Assembly: GCA_027596035.1 (NCBI GenBank)
Contig: JADGJA010000017.1
Coordinates: 1 to 64,000 of the forward strand
Source: Thoreauomyces humboldtii
Taxonomy: Eukaryota > Chytridiomycota > Chytridiomycetes > Spizellomycetales > Powellomycetaceae
Direction of reading: 5' to 3'
DNA: 64,000 bases
Made by a program: the position numbers and the translations under genes. The notes under the pieces are model-generated. The model was not told where the DNA came from, ran no database searches, and worked only from the letters and a program-made list of their open reading frames with translations. Within the stretch, counting starts at the first letter, position 1, and every line of letters starts with the position of its first letter. Positions 24,756 to 38,593 of the stretch are shown in pieces.

Positions 24756-26076
24756 ATGAGATCACCTGCGTTCTTGGGCCTCGCCGCTACCCGCCACGCC
24801 GCCCTGTCACGGCTTCGAGTCGCTTCGAGAGGATATGCTACCTTTACTTCGGAACACCCATTACTTCGCAGGTCGCAGGGCGAAATTGCCCGCCGTATGT
24901 AACCCACTGGGTTCCTCCGACGCACCCTTTTCCGAGCCTGATCCCTGCCTCTGAATGCAGGAGCGGCCTGCACTCAAATGGTGCTTACCCGCTGGGGAAT
25001 AGAAGGTACAGCCTGCCCTCGGTTGCGGTCAAGAAAAAGGATTCATTTGTGCTGAACACCACGCTTCCTGTTCCCAGCCGCCCTTGCTTCCGGGAAAGGT
25101 GGAGAGGTAGATCCTCGTATCAGCCAGAGCCACGGGGCGTTAGCGCGAGCGATTACGGAGAGCAAACTGGAACGATCGTTCACAAAGAGGGTGCGCATGC
25201 TTGTTGATATACTGCTGTCTTTGAAAGCCCATAGCTCAACATGCTATATGTTATGCTTTTCCAGGAGCAAAAGCTCATCGACGCACCGCTCGGAAAGTGG
25301 GACCCCGTTGTCGACCTGGCCGCGCAATCCATGCGATGGGAGTCGTTCGGAATGCTTCTTTGGGCTCTCAAGATCATAGATGGAGTTCCTCGCTATCACG
25401 TTCGCTTCCCTCAAGAACTTCTTTTTCAAGCAACGGCCATTGTTCCCGCCTTTCCTGCTACGATCACTGGATTCTTAGAGGTAACGTTTGATTCGACTCA
25501 ATTGGGACGCTCTTTGGCATACTGCTCACGCGGTCGATCGACCCAGTTCTTTTCGACAGGGGAGGGCTCCAGTTCACCCAGCCACAGGCTCGAGGAGCAG
25601 GAATTTCGAGGAGCCATCAATACGGCTGAAGCGTGGTATTGGAGAGCTAGAGCTCAAGTTGTTCTTGACCTTCGGGAGAGTCTCAAGGGTGACTCGGACG
25701 ACGTCAAGGAAGCACGCAAGTAAGTTTCTCACAAGCGAACTGGCCTTTGGTGAATGTGCATCTTACACTTCTCGCCTTCAACAGAAAAATTCCCTCCGGC
25801 CTTAAAACCATCATGTCAAACATGGACACTGCACTCTCCCAGGCCAGCATTCGAGCATCAACTGACGGCTACATCGAAGCTATCGTCGGTGAAGACTTTG
25901 GAGTGGACGGGACCGCTTACCGAGACCTGGACGATCACATGATTCGCGACACGAACGACATTGCCGAGAATCGTCTGGCAGCTCTATCTTGGCTTGCGGG
26001 CCGCGAGTGGGACTTTGAACGTGGCGAGGTCGCGTTCATACATCCTTTGGGATCTCTCTGGCATCCTCAAGAATAG
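24756..26076 (+). CDS. DUF4272 protein with mitochondrial presequence
   Basis: The start MRSPAFLGLAATRHAALSRL continues to RVASRGYATFTSEH, an Arg/Ala/Ser-rich amphipathic leader typical of mitochondrial import. The rest matches the uncharacterised DUF4272 domain, known mostly from bacteria: IARRAACTQMVLTRWGIEA, KREQKLIDAPLGKWDPV, QSMRWESFGMLLWALKIIDG, NTAEAWYWRARAQVVLDL and NRLAALSWLAGREWDFERGE. Introns at about 24897-24960, 25008-25078, 25189-25262, 25481-25604 and 25722-25784 keep frame. The acceptor of the fourth intron is ambiguous between two AGs 6 bases apart. The reaction is unknown; no catalytic motif is obvious. Stop at 26074-26076. Confidence 0.82.
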
Positions 26077-26300
26077 CTATGCATTGGCCGGCGCATCGTA
26101 GTTCAGGCGGGTGGTTGCGCTAGGAGACTTTCGATACAAGACCTCGGTCCGACATGATCAAGCGGATGCTTGTGTATCCACACTTTTTGCCGCATGCCCC
26201 ATGGTGTCATGACATGATTATGGGGATTAATGAAGCCGGTTCCCCCTCTCAAAGACAGTTTACATGTATGTTATTTTGCTAAAAATTCAGTGACGACTGC

Positions 26301-26645
26301 TCAGAACGTGAGGAGCGGCGGCCTTCGCGTCGATGATGCTGGTATTGGGGCCGGGGCGTGCTCGGAATAGGCTGGAAGGGGCGGTTGGATTCGGGCGACA
26401 CCGACTTCGGGGCGGCGGTTCTCGTTGTGCTGTCGATCGGCCAAGATGTTCATGGCAGCCTCGAGTGCATCTTCCTGACGTTTTTTCTTCCATGCGAGTT
26501 GGACGGCCAGGGTGAGGACGGATACCAAGAGGACTCCGACAACGATGACGACGACTTGGTTGGTAGACAGTCCGCACGAACTCTTTTGACATTGAGTACG
26601 GACGTAACGGGATTGGAGAGCGACGAAGGGTGCGATGACGGGCAT
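26301..26645 (-). CDS. Small single-pass membrane protein, unrecognised
   Basis: Intronless 114-codon frame. After about 28 residues a hydrophobic helix VVVIVVGVLLVSVLTLAVQL is followed by the basic stop-transfer AWKKKRQ. The cytosolic tail is Pro/Ala-rich and holds PPLPAYSEHAPAP, similar in style to proline-tyrosine motifs used by ubiquitin-ligase adaptors. Four cysteines or serines flank the helix without a known pattern. I do not recognise the family; the clean helix and stop-transfer make a real gene likely. It is convergent with the DUF4272 gene. Confidence 0.6.
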   Translation of the reverse strand: MPVIAPFVALQSRYVRTQCQKSSCGLSTNQVVVIVVGVLLVSVLTLAVQLAWKKKRQEDALEAAMNILADRQHNENRRPEVGVARIQPPLPAYSEHAPAPIPASSTRRPPLLTF

Positions 26646-27523
26646 GTGGAAAAGAGAGTGTATTGCGGATCAATGAGCTTGAACCAGCACAAGGAGAGGT
26701 GTTTATACCCATTGCGCATTGCACGCAACGCAAGTCGTCCATGTTGACCGCTGGCCCTGGCAATCTGGCGATCGAGGACCCGGAACAAAATCGACAGACC
26801 GCTCAAAAAAGAGTGCCAGGAAAAAACGGCTTCTGCCGTTTCACGTGTGCTGTAGATTGCACCAATGCTTCCGAACCGCTTCTACACACCTACCGGTAGT
26901 CCTTCCCTACCAACTTTGACTACGACAGGCCCATCTTCTTCTGTCCGAGACGCTCAAGTAAGCTGCTTGTGCCATCGAACAAAGTGATCTTTCCAAACCA
27001 ACTTTCGGCCCACATGCCGCCGGTGAGAGGTGAAAAGGAACCGTGACGTGGTCGTCACAGGAAATGCGATTTTCACCCGGGGATGGATCGCGACAAACAG
27101 CGACCCTTACGCCGCTCATCCTGGCCCTGCCCTCCTTCTCTTCAACACCGGCGGGATACCCCTATCCCATTCATCATCGCCATCAGGCCGCCAAACAGAG
27201 GGAACCCTACTGGACCTCCAAGGAGCGTCCTGCAAGTCTTGGGCAGGCTCGGCAAAGAGATTTAAAGTTTGCCGTTGATGACGTGGGACACTTTTTAATT
27301 TACACAACATTTAACCCCTTCCCCTTCTGTTGGCGTCAGTGTTTGGAAGGAGTTCCCCTTCGGGCAAAAAAGCCGACAAAGCCCCCACCATGTGACCTTT
27401 TCCCGAGTCACAGTCTTCTACAATCCACTAATCAAACCATATGAAAACAGGACAGACGCTTTGACAACCCGCTCACTTGCGCACACGGATTCTTCACACT
27501 TTCGTTCGAGCCCATCCTTCACA
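26646..27523. other. Divergent spacer upstream of nucleoside hydrolase
   Basis: About 880 bases with no recognised gene. It contains a TACCGGTA palindrome at 26891-26898. Several + frames (27030-27444) are open but are low-information and end inside the leader of the nucleoside hydrolase gene. Confidence 0.45.
26891..26898. promoter_or_regulatory. TACCGGTA palindrome
   Basis: Eight-base palindrome lying 246 bases upstream of the small membrane-protein start and 626 bases upstream of the nucleoside hydrolase start. It is one of five copies I found, all in 5' regions. Confidence 0.45.
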
Positions 27524-28863
27524 ATGACTGCTGCCAACAACGTTGCTCACGGCGCCGCGCATTCGGTCATCATCGACACGGACCCAGGAGTCGACGATGC
27601 GATCGCTCTCCTCTTCGCCTTCCTCTCGCCCAACGTGGACATCCGCGCCATCACTCTGGTCCAAGGAAACACCAACGTCCAGAAGGCCTTCCGCAACCTC
27701 CGTCAGATCCTCACAGTCCAGGCTGCTCACGAGCGCTTCCTCGCCACGCATAAGGCTTCTGCGACCGTCCAGCCACCGCAGTCCCTCGTCTCCCGCGAGG
27801 CTCCCGTGGTGGTGGCCCTCGGTCAGGGCGAGCCCTTGGAAGGCAAGGCCACCTATGCCGAGTACTACCACGGCCCCGACGGCCTGGGAAACTTCTTCCC
27901 AAAGCCCTCCGCAGAAGAGATGGATCCCGTCGCTGCCGTCGACGCGGCGGCGACCGCTGCGGGTACTACGCAGCAGGACGTCGACACGGCCGAAGGCCTC
28001 TACACTCTGAGCTCCCGCTTCGCAGAGGACGAGATCCTTCACCAGCTCGCAACCAACCCCCCAAACACCATCTCCATTGTGGCCGTCGGCCCTCTTTCCA
28101 ACGTGGCGAGGGCCATCCGAAAGGACCCGGAAACCATGTCCAGGGTCAAGGCCATCTTCACGATGGGCGGAGCCATCAACGTCCCTGGAAACGTTACTCC
28201 CGTCGCAGAGTTCAACTGGTATGCCGGTAAGTAGTAGCCGCGTTAAAAATCTCGTTTCGTTTATTCGGAACAACTGTTCTCATCCCCAGCTCTCCGATTC
28301 TGTAGACCCTCTGGCTGCCCACATCCTCATCGCATCTTCCCTTCCCGTTCGTGTTCTTCCGCTTGACGTTACGATGGTCTCGTCCATCGTTGACAGCGAG
28401 TACCTCATTGCACATGCTGAGCCCCTCCACACACCTCTGAGCGACTTCGTCGTCAAGATCACCGAATGGGTTCTTGACTTGAGCGAGCGTCAGTGGGGAT
28501 TCCGAAAGCTGACCATGCACGACCCTCTCACCGTAAGTCTCAGGTACAAAATCCTTCCATTCTTAGGCGCTGTACACTGACATCTATTCCAACTTCCAGA
28601 TCGGAGCCCTCGTCGACGAGTCCCTCGTCACTTTTGCGCCTCTCGATTTCCAAGTTGAGCCCACCGGCACCTTCACCAAGGCGCAGTGCGTGGTCGACCG
28701 TCGTATCACTCCTCCCGCAGGAGCCGTGGGCGGTGGTTCGGAACCCCAGGTCCCGCGGACAAACATTTTGGTCGCCGTCAAAGGTGACACTCACAAGTTC
28801 CTAGAGATGTTCTACAGGACGCTTTTCGGGCTGGACTGGAACAGCATCAACATTCGTAAATAG
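27524..28863 (+). CDS. Nucleoside hydrolase (inosine-uridine preferring)
   Basis: Hydrolyses the N-glycosidic bond of purine or pyrimidine nucleosides in salvage. The signature SVIIDTDPGVDDAIALLFA supplies the calcium-binding aspartates, and AVGPLSNVARAIRKDPETM and IFTMGGAINVPGNVTP match the family. The downstream asparagine/aspartate site is EFNWYAD joined across an intron at about 28228-28302 to PLAAHILIASSLPVRVLPL. A second intron near 28532-28600 joins MHDPLT to IGALVDESLV. C-terminal residues VAVKGDTHKFLEMFYRTLFG end at TAG 28861-28863. An insert of about 60 residues between positions 70 and 150, rich in Ala and Pro, is longer than in bacterial enzymes. Convergent with spermidine synthase, 273 bases apart. 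Confidence 0.93.
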
Positions 28864-29136
28864 ACTAGTTTTGGCATAAGGGTACACGTAGAAAGTTTCG
28901 TAACATGGCTGTAACTGTAGAATTTAGCCTTCCTTTTGCGATTTCCCAAAACTATACGACGTGGACCTTGCACGTTCTATAAGCACGTCCTCTTGTCATG
29001 TGCGCTCGCCAAGATATCTTTCCAAGTACAATCCACTAGATGCCGTGCTAACCAGTTCTCCACAGTGAATTGATATGTAAAATTTCCGCGGGGCGGGAGA
29101 AAATGCGTCAGTTTATGAAAATGCCCAAGCCGAAGA

Positions 29137-30310
<1,174 letters not shown>

Positions 30311-30685
30311 GATTCTCTGATGCTTGGCAATGGTAGACCTTCTGGTGCTGATGCTGATGCTGATAGAGACACGAAGTGGGTTGCGGCGTGTTCAAGAGGG
30401 AGCCCTATCGTGCAAGAATGCAAGCGGGGGTTGAAAAAAAAGGACACACCCACAGAGAGAAAGAACGAGGGGGAGACATGTTGCATTGACCATAATCTAC
30501 CGCACCCAAATTCCGCCGTGAACCCTGACCCTAACGTTTGGGGTCAAGCAGCGATGACTACGGTTCGGTACTTTTTTTACTGTACGGCATACAGTACCTA
30601 TAGGTAGTCTCTTTCCGTAAAGAACCCCAGCAAACCCACAGCTTCTTTGTACTTCATAATCCCAATCAGTCGCAAACCACACAGT
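30311..30685. promoter_or_regulatory. Divergent promoter of spermidine synthase and small gene
   Basis: 375 bases. They hold a GCTGAT triplet-pair repeat (30347-30364) just upstream of spermidine synthase, and an inverted repeat TACTGTA-CGGCA-TACAGTA at 30578-30596 that is nested within a wider GGTAC...GTACC pair. Confidence 0.5.
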
Positions 30686-30931
30686 ATGCCCGCAACCAAC
30701 GGCCTTGGTAAGGTGACTTGGCCCAAAGCGTCTTCGCTAACGCGACACTGACCCCAGGTTGTCTGTCTCAGCACCTGCCGGCATGACACCCGCCGAGAAG
30801 GCAATCGCAAGAGCTACGGCGATTGGACCAACTTCATGATCGCTTACGGTTACAAGCCCTACGACCTCGACCAAGTCGATGAAGCCTATTCGCTTCTCAA
30901 GCAGCTCGCCATCGACGATGAGAATGAATGA
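30686..30931 (+). CDS. Small conserved-looking protein, function unknown
   Basis: Two-exon gene. ATG 30686 reads MPATNGLGK, then a 45-base intron (GTGACT...CCCCAG, about 30713-30757) leads in phase to VVCLSTCRHDTRREGNRKSY and GDWTNFMIAYGYKPYDLDQV, ending DENE at TGA 30929-30931. The GDWTNFMIAYGYKPYDLDQV block looks like a structured, conserved core rather than chance sequence, and the exon has no frame-breaking stops. I cannot name the family. About 66 residues, no signal peptide or membrane helix. Confidence 0.5.
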
Positions 30932-31351
30932 GGGCGGGTGCTCGAACTTGTTTATCAATGAATGAAACGAGCACCGGTTGCTCACAAGTCGTTGCGTGAC
31001 ATTAGGAGGAGCTCAGGACGTTCCAAAGTGTATGCGCACGATATTGGCCACTGACAGTTTAGAAGGCTCTGACACGGCCCAGGTACCGAGCCCTAACCCT
31101 TGAGAACCGGACGCATGTCCGAAAGCAGCAGAGCACCTGGTGAGGGAGATGATAAAAGCACAGCGCTCGACCTGGCTCCCCCCTTCGACTTTCTGGTCAG
31201 AACCCACCTTGCCTTTCCGCCGCTCATCTAATCTTCCGAAGCAACCCAACCTCCCGAGAGCTTCTCTCTAGTACTCGCCACTCACTCGTCTCAGAAGTTG
31301 AGCAATCACCACCCATCTTCACAACACCTCCACTTCTTCGTACCAGAACAA
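30932..31351. other. Spacer upstream of histone H2A
   Basis: 420 bases between the small gene and H2A. I see no gene. The last 100 bases are C/T-rich, as expected for the promoter and leader of a highly expressed gene. Confidence 0.5.
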
Positions 31352-32174
<823 letters not shown>

Positions 32175-32437
32175 GCCATCAGACCTCTTCCCACGCCACC
32201 CTATCCCTCCTTTGTACATCCCTTGCTTTGAGCGAGAGTTTGGTCTTTCTACTCTGATTATGTGAATATCCCTCGTCCTACCTATGAATGTTTCTGGCTT
32301 CTTCCAAGTGTCTTCCTCCTTGTCGGGCACCTTCCGTAACTGGACTTCTTGATACACTGTCCTGCGGAAGCGACATGCTGCCACACCACTTGTCTCTCTT
32401 TTGGTATTGCGATCAAGAAAAGTAAAAGGTGCGTGGC

Positions 32438-33411
32438 TCACATGTACGCGGGAACCGCGACCTCCCCTTGGTCTTCTGCGATCTTCCTCAGCGACGTGTG
32501 GACGGCGGCCAGTTTCGCCTGCAGGACCTCGAGCCCTTGTATGACTATGTCGGTGGGGTCGAGGGCGCCCGTGCTCTCCACAGTAAAGTAGAACCGCTCG
32601 GGCTTTGCCTTGTAGTCGAACGGCTCGTCGTCCTTTGGCTCGGGTTCGTCAAAGTGGTAAGGGCTCTTGGGCCACTCCGCCTTGACGTCCTCCTCGTGCC
32701 AGTAGGTGGTGTGCCTCAGCCGGTTGTGAGGGTCGTACTCGAACGCCACGCCCGTGCACGGTGCCCACTTTGCGTGCTCCTTCCCCGTCCCCTTGCGAGC
32801 GATGGCCCTGATCCGCAGGTTCTGCCCCCGCCTCAGCTTCGCGATCAGCACCCCCTTCCCGCCTCCGCCGCTCGCTGGATCTGGATCCTCGTGATCGATG
32901 TACGTGTCGATGGACGGATGACTCGAGACGAGGTCCCGAGAGTAGACGCTCATCGGGTTGTTGGACGTGCACGAGACGTTGAGGGTGAAGTCGACCGAGC
33001 ACTCTGGGCAGTATGTCACGCAGGTGCATTCGTGTCGGTAGTTGATGGAGGAAGCTTGCGTGGATACGATGGGAATGAGGCCAAGACGATGGGCAATGAA
33101 CTCGTCTGCTAGAACGGTCTGGCGAAGGGAAGGGTGTTGCAAAAAGGGTTGAGCACAAAGATCTGGGTGATCATTGGGCTCACTTTGTCCCTCAGGCGAG
33201 ATCCCCAAGTGTTTACCGTATTCGTCTCGAAGTCTACCAGATCGATGGCAATGGTTGGAACTTCTGCTATCATGACTCTTCGGAGAGCATTGGCCAGCGA
33301 GAGATCGGTGTTGCTGAGAACAAACGTGACGGTGTTTTGCGTGACTTCCTTTATCGTAACCTGCGGCCCGTTGGCGTCTGCAAAGCTAAGTCCGGAGGCA
33401 TCGATGTTCAT
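32438..33411 (-). CDS. RPB3: RNA polymerase II subunit RPB3
   Basis: Alpha-like subunit that dimerises with Rpb11 to start Pol II assembly. The N-terminal dimerisation domain is [20 protein letters not shown], then [20 protein letters not shown]. An intron at about 33122-33218 joins FETNT to [20 protein letters not shown]. The Zn-binding loop [10 protein letters not shown] is intact. C-terminal blocks [39 protein letters not shown] and [14 protein letters not shown] are diagnostic of Rpb3 rather than Rpc40. ATG at 33409-33411, stop at 32438-32440. GA-rich tracts at 33415-33480 lie in the leader. Shares a 316-base divergent promoter with RVB2. Confidence 0.96.
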
Positions 33412-33727
33412 GGCACGAGGAGGAGGAGGAGGAGGAAGGAACGGCTGGGGAACGGTACTGAGGGAGGAGGAGGAGACGAGGACGAATGACTCTGTTGAAC
33501 GATCTCGCAAAGAGGTTTGGGTTACCGGTAGCTCGAGGCGGAATGGCGGTGGACTCCACACCCTTTGGATCTCTCTCTCGCTCTCTCTCACAAGAAGAAA
33601 CACGTCTGCCAGGCCTGCGCGCAGTTCTCTTCCCATTCCATCTTTCACATTAGATCACTGTTCCCACTACCTCCTCTTATCCAGCCAACCTCGAACAGCA
33701 AAAGCACTAGCAGCTCAATATGGTACC
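33412..33727. promoter_or_regulatory. Divergent promoter of RPB3 and RVB2
   Basis: 316 bases between start codons. It contains GGAGGA repeats next to RPB3, a TACCGGTA palindrome at 33523-33530 and a TC-repeat tract at about 33572-33592. No TATA box is evident. Confidence 0.55.
33523..33530. promoter_or_regulatory. TACCGGTA palindrome
   Basis: Eight-base palindrome 112 bases upstream of the RPB3 start and about 198 bases upstream of the RVB2 start. Confidence 0.45.
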
Positions 33728-35779
<2,052 letters not shown>

Positions 35780-36033
35780 ATGAGCCAAAATATTTTATTT
35801 AGTTTTGATGATGCTTGCTTTCAGTCGAACACACTTCCAGTAAGGGTTCGGTCTCTACTACCCAGGATCCGCCCCGAGAACTGCAGACCAAGCCCATGGC
35901 AGGTAACCTCACGGCGGGATAAAGGCATGTCGACGGACCTGTACAGCTCTTTTTTGCCTAGGAGTTTGGGTGTACAACTTGCATGACCCGCCAGGTTGAT
36001 AGCCGTTTCATAGAAGAGGAAAGTTCTGAGGAG

Positions 36034-37365
36034 TCAGCGGTTATGCAACTCCATCCCCTCTGCATCGAGCTCCGGCAGGTCCTCGACCACCGCAGAGGCA
36101 TCCAAGTCGATCCCCTCGGTGGATTGCGGAGCACTGAAGTGCGCAAACACCCTGTCAAGATCCACCGCGCGATGTCCTGGGGATGTTTCCGGTGACTGAA
36201 GCTGCTGAACAACATCCATGTGCTGACTTGCGCGCCGACGTTTTCGTCGCCGACTATAATGTTGTTCCTCTTGTTCCTCTTGTTCCTGGTGTTGTTGCTG
36301 TTCGAAAAAGTGCTTCCCCAGGGCAGCCGTGACGGCGACCGTTACGGGATCGGCGGGCGGTATGCGGTTGAAGTTGAGAATCTGCTGCTGTTGTTTCTTG
36401 TACTCGGAAGCCCTGCGATGCTTCACTGTTTTGAGGTGAGTGCTGACGTTGCTGAGCTGTGGCTGCCGCCCGCCGTTCCGGAGCGAGATGGTGATGGGCC
36501 GACTCATGCAAAGGAGGCATCGCCAGACGCCTTCGGGAATGCCCTTGTCCGACTTTGATATGCTGACCTTGTAGTCAACGTCCTTTCGAAGCTCGCAGGT
36601 GATGGGTGACTCGACGAGGTGTCGCTCGAGACAGATGAGGAGCGGACTGGTAGGGAGACCGGGGGCGTATGGAGGAGGGGGTAGACGAAGAGCGATGCGG
36701 CGTCGCTTGGCGGCTGGGGTTTCGAATCCATCAAAGATGTTCTCCGGGTCTGGTTCCGATCGAGACGAGGTCACGTACTGAACGATCAACTTCTTGTGAC
36801 CTGGCTTCAGCTTTCGCTTGGTGTACGCCTCCACGCTGACGAGATCGTTGTTGTCGGAAGAGAGTTCGACGTTTAACGTCTTTATCATCTCGATGGTCTC
36901 GAAGCCTGCTTCGAATAGGAGCTCGACAGCTTCTCCTGGAATGTAGTGTGAGAGTGCGTCCACGAGACGGACGCAAGCGGCGTTTTCGATGACCGGGCCT
37001 TCGTCCTGAGACCGCTGAGAATGTGGATCCCGTTGATCGTCCTGCTGTGAACCTAGCTCTCCTTGAGCATCCTGCTGTTGCTGTTGCTCCTGAGATTGGT
37101 GGGCATTGAGGTTCAGCGCCGGGAGAGGGTCCCCGTGGTCGAGACTCAAAGGGTCGTGTACGGCTGGATGCTGTTGGACCTCGTCGCGTAGGTCGTGGAC
37201 TGAAGCCAGCGGAGGTTCAAACGGATGTGGATCTTCATCAAGGAGTTGCACTTGTTCTACGTCGAGGGACATATTCCTCTGCTTTTTGGGCTTGTTAAGG
37301 AGGAGGAACCAGTTGCGGGGGTTGGCTGCGGATGGTTTGTTCCCACACTTGAGAGTCGGATACAT
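36034..37365 (-). CDS. Unrecognised nuclear-type protein with a C2HH-like finger
   Basis: Intronless frame of 443 codons that I cannot assign. The N-terminus is Gln-rich (HQSQEQQQQQDAQ). A helical segment LVDALSHYIPGEAVELLFEA followed by GFETIEMIKTLNVELS resembles a SAM or death-like small helical domain. A basic motif AAKRRRIALRLPPPPYAP may be a nuclear signal. Near residue 290, WRCLLC then HLKTVKH forms a C-x2-C...H-x4-5-H finger reminiscent of BED-type fingers. The tail has Gln/Glu runs, RRRKRRRA and acidic residues. ATG 37365 is the longest start, but ATG 37272 (MSLDVEQVQLLDEDP) is as plausible. A DNA-binding or chromatin role is inference only. Convergent with RVB2. Confidence 0.7.
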   Translation of the reverse strand: MYPTLKCGNKPSAANPRNWFLLLNKPKKQRNMSLDVEQVQLLDEDPHPFEPPLASVHDLRDEVQQHPAVHDPLSLDHGDPLPALNLNAHQSQEQQQQQDAQGELGSQQDDQRDPHSQRSQDEGPVIENAACVRLVDALSHYIPGEAVELLFEAGFETIEMIKTLNVELSSDNNDLVSVEAYTKRKLKPGHKKLIVQYVTSSRSEPDPENIFDGFETPAAKRRRIALRLPPPPYAPGLPTSPLLICLERHLVESPITCELRKDVDYKVSISKSDKGIPEGVWRCLLCMSRPITISLRNGGRQPQLSNVSTHLKTVKHRRASEYKKQQQQILNFNRIPPADPVTVAVTAALGKHFFEQQQHQEQEEQEEQHYSRRRKRRRASQHMDVVQQLQSPETSPGHRAVDLDRVFAHFSAPQSTEGIDLDASAVVEDLPELDAEGMELHNR

Positions 37366-37841
37366 GTGTTCGGTGGGTGGCTGGCTGCTTCATCTCCTGA
37401 GTCACTACCGCGCACGCAGTCCTAAAACATTGCCAGAACGCTTCCAGCTCTGCGCCCCCTTCAAGGTTCTCGGAGGATCGTCGTCATACGCTTGCTGCTG
37501 CAAAGTGCACGTTGATAGCTCAGCTCTCTTTAAGAAGAGTGATTATGCTACAGTACTCCCGGTATGCCATATAAGGGTGGGGGCGAGTGAGAAGTTTGGG
37601 GCGTGGAGCCACAGGACGAGTTGGCTGGGTGAGGAGACTGAGAGTGATTGTGTCCACGAAGCTGCTTTCGTCGAGGTGAACCGAGGGGAAGAGGGAAAAC
37701 GGGTGCGGACCGAAGAGAGCTTGCAGGAACGAGCAGCCAGAAGCAACAGCATCTTGGCAAACATTGTGCCAGAAGTAATGCGAGCCTGCCGATGACGCAA
37801 CACAACGTTTTTCAGTCCTCGTCGAGACTCTGATCATCGAA

Positions 37842-37849
37842 TACCGGTA
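37842..37849. promoter_or_regulatory. TACCGGTA palindrome
   Basis: Eight-base palindrome six bases before the left arm of the 37.9-kb hairpin, in the spacer between the finger protein and the Zn2Cys6 gene. Confidence 0.4.
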
Positions 37850-37854
37850 ACGTA

Positions 37855-37978
37855 CTGTACAGTGGGCTTCCATAAGTCAAGAACCCTCTCGAAAAAAAAG
37901 TCCCTGCCACATCCGCTGAGTCCGGGTAGGACTTTTTTTTTCGAGAGGGTTCTTGACTTATGGTCGCCCACTGTACAG
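37855..37978. repeat. Large inverted repeat (hairpin, possible foldback element)
   Basis: The left arm (37855-37903) and right arm (37929-37978) are reverse complements over about 49 bases. There are two adjacent mismatches (CTTCC against GGTCG side) and one extra T in an A8/T9 run. The loop is 25 bases (37904-37928). The outer ends are the palindrome CTGTACAG, and the arms contain AAGTCAAGAACCCTCTCG. No ORF is inside. It could be a solo foldback or MITE-like element, a recent inverted duplication, or a structured RNA; the sequence alone does not decide. Confidence 0.8.
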
Positions 37979-38593
37979 TCGTAGACGGCGGGACTGCTGG
38001 CGGATTCTCTCCTCCGACCCGGAAATGAGCGACAGCGGCCTCCGTGACGGTACTTTCCGGTCCTCCGAGAGATCTGCACGGGAAGATCTAAATTACGGTT
38101 TGGATCAAACATCGGGGAAATCAGAAATCAAGCCACAAATTTCCGCTCCCGGCGACTCCGCGAGTCCCGCTCCGTCGTCCCCCTCTTTCCTTGGCTCGCC
38201 AGAATCCCAACTTCTCACCTCGCACAGCGAATGCACACCTCCACTTTGGGCCTTGAGCCCTTCCGTTTTCGTTCCATTTTCCTTTCTTTTTTTTCTTCTC
38301 TTCTTTCTATTCCCAAATAACGGCTTCGGTCAATATATCACATCCCAATATACCAGGAAAACCCCAATATACCCTTCCTCCGGAACATCAGCAATCCCGG
38401 TTCATCGTCAGGAATTGCTTGTCCATGAGTTGGCCGCATCACCAGTAGTGGAGTCCGGTGTCTGCAAGTGTTGCACCTGTGTGTCGGTTGAAAGAGGTGA
38501 CCACCTTTTGAAGAAACATAAGTGGCCAGCTATCTGCCCTGCAACCGCCTTCACCTTTTTTCGGCCATTGGGGAACACTTTACTACGTGGATT

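Larger units (their letters stand above)
37366..38593. other. Long divergent spacer with hairpin element
   Basis: About 1.2 kb between the finger protein and the Zn2Cys6 regulator. It contains TACCGGTA (37842-37849), a near-perfect 50-bp inverted repeat (37855-37978) and a T-rich tract at 38265-38340. Open frames here show no recognisable protein. Confidence 0.5.

Noticed and set aside
27494..28273. - strand frame opposite the nucleoside hydrolase
   Set aside because: Shadow frame; the + strand product carries the full DTDPGVDD active-site signature.
32429..33112. + strand frame opposite RPB3
   Set aside because: Antisense shadow of a strongly conserved polymerase subunit.
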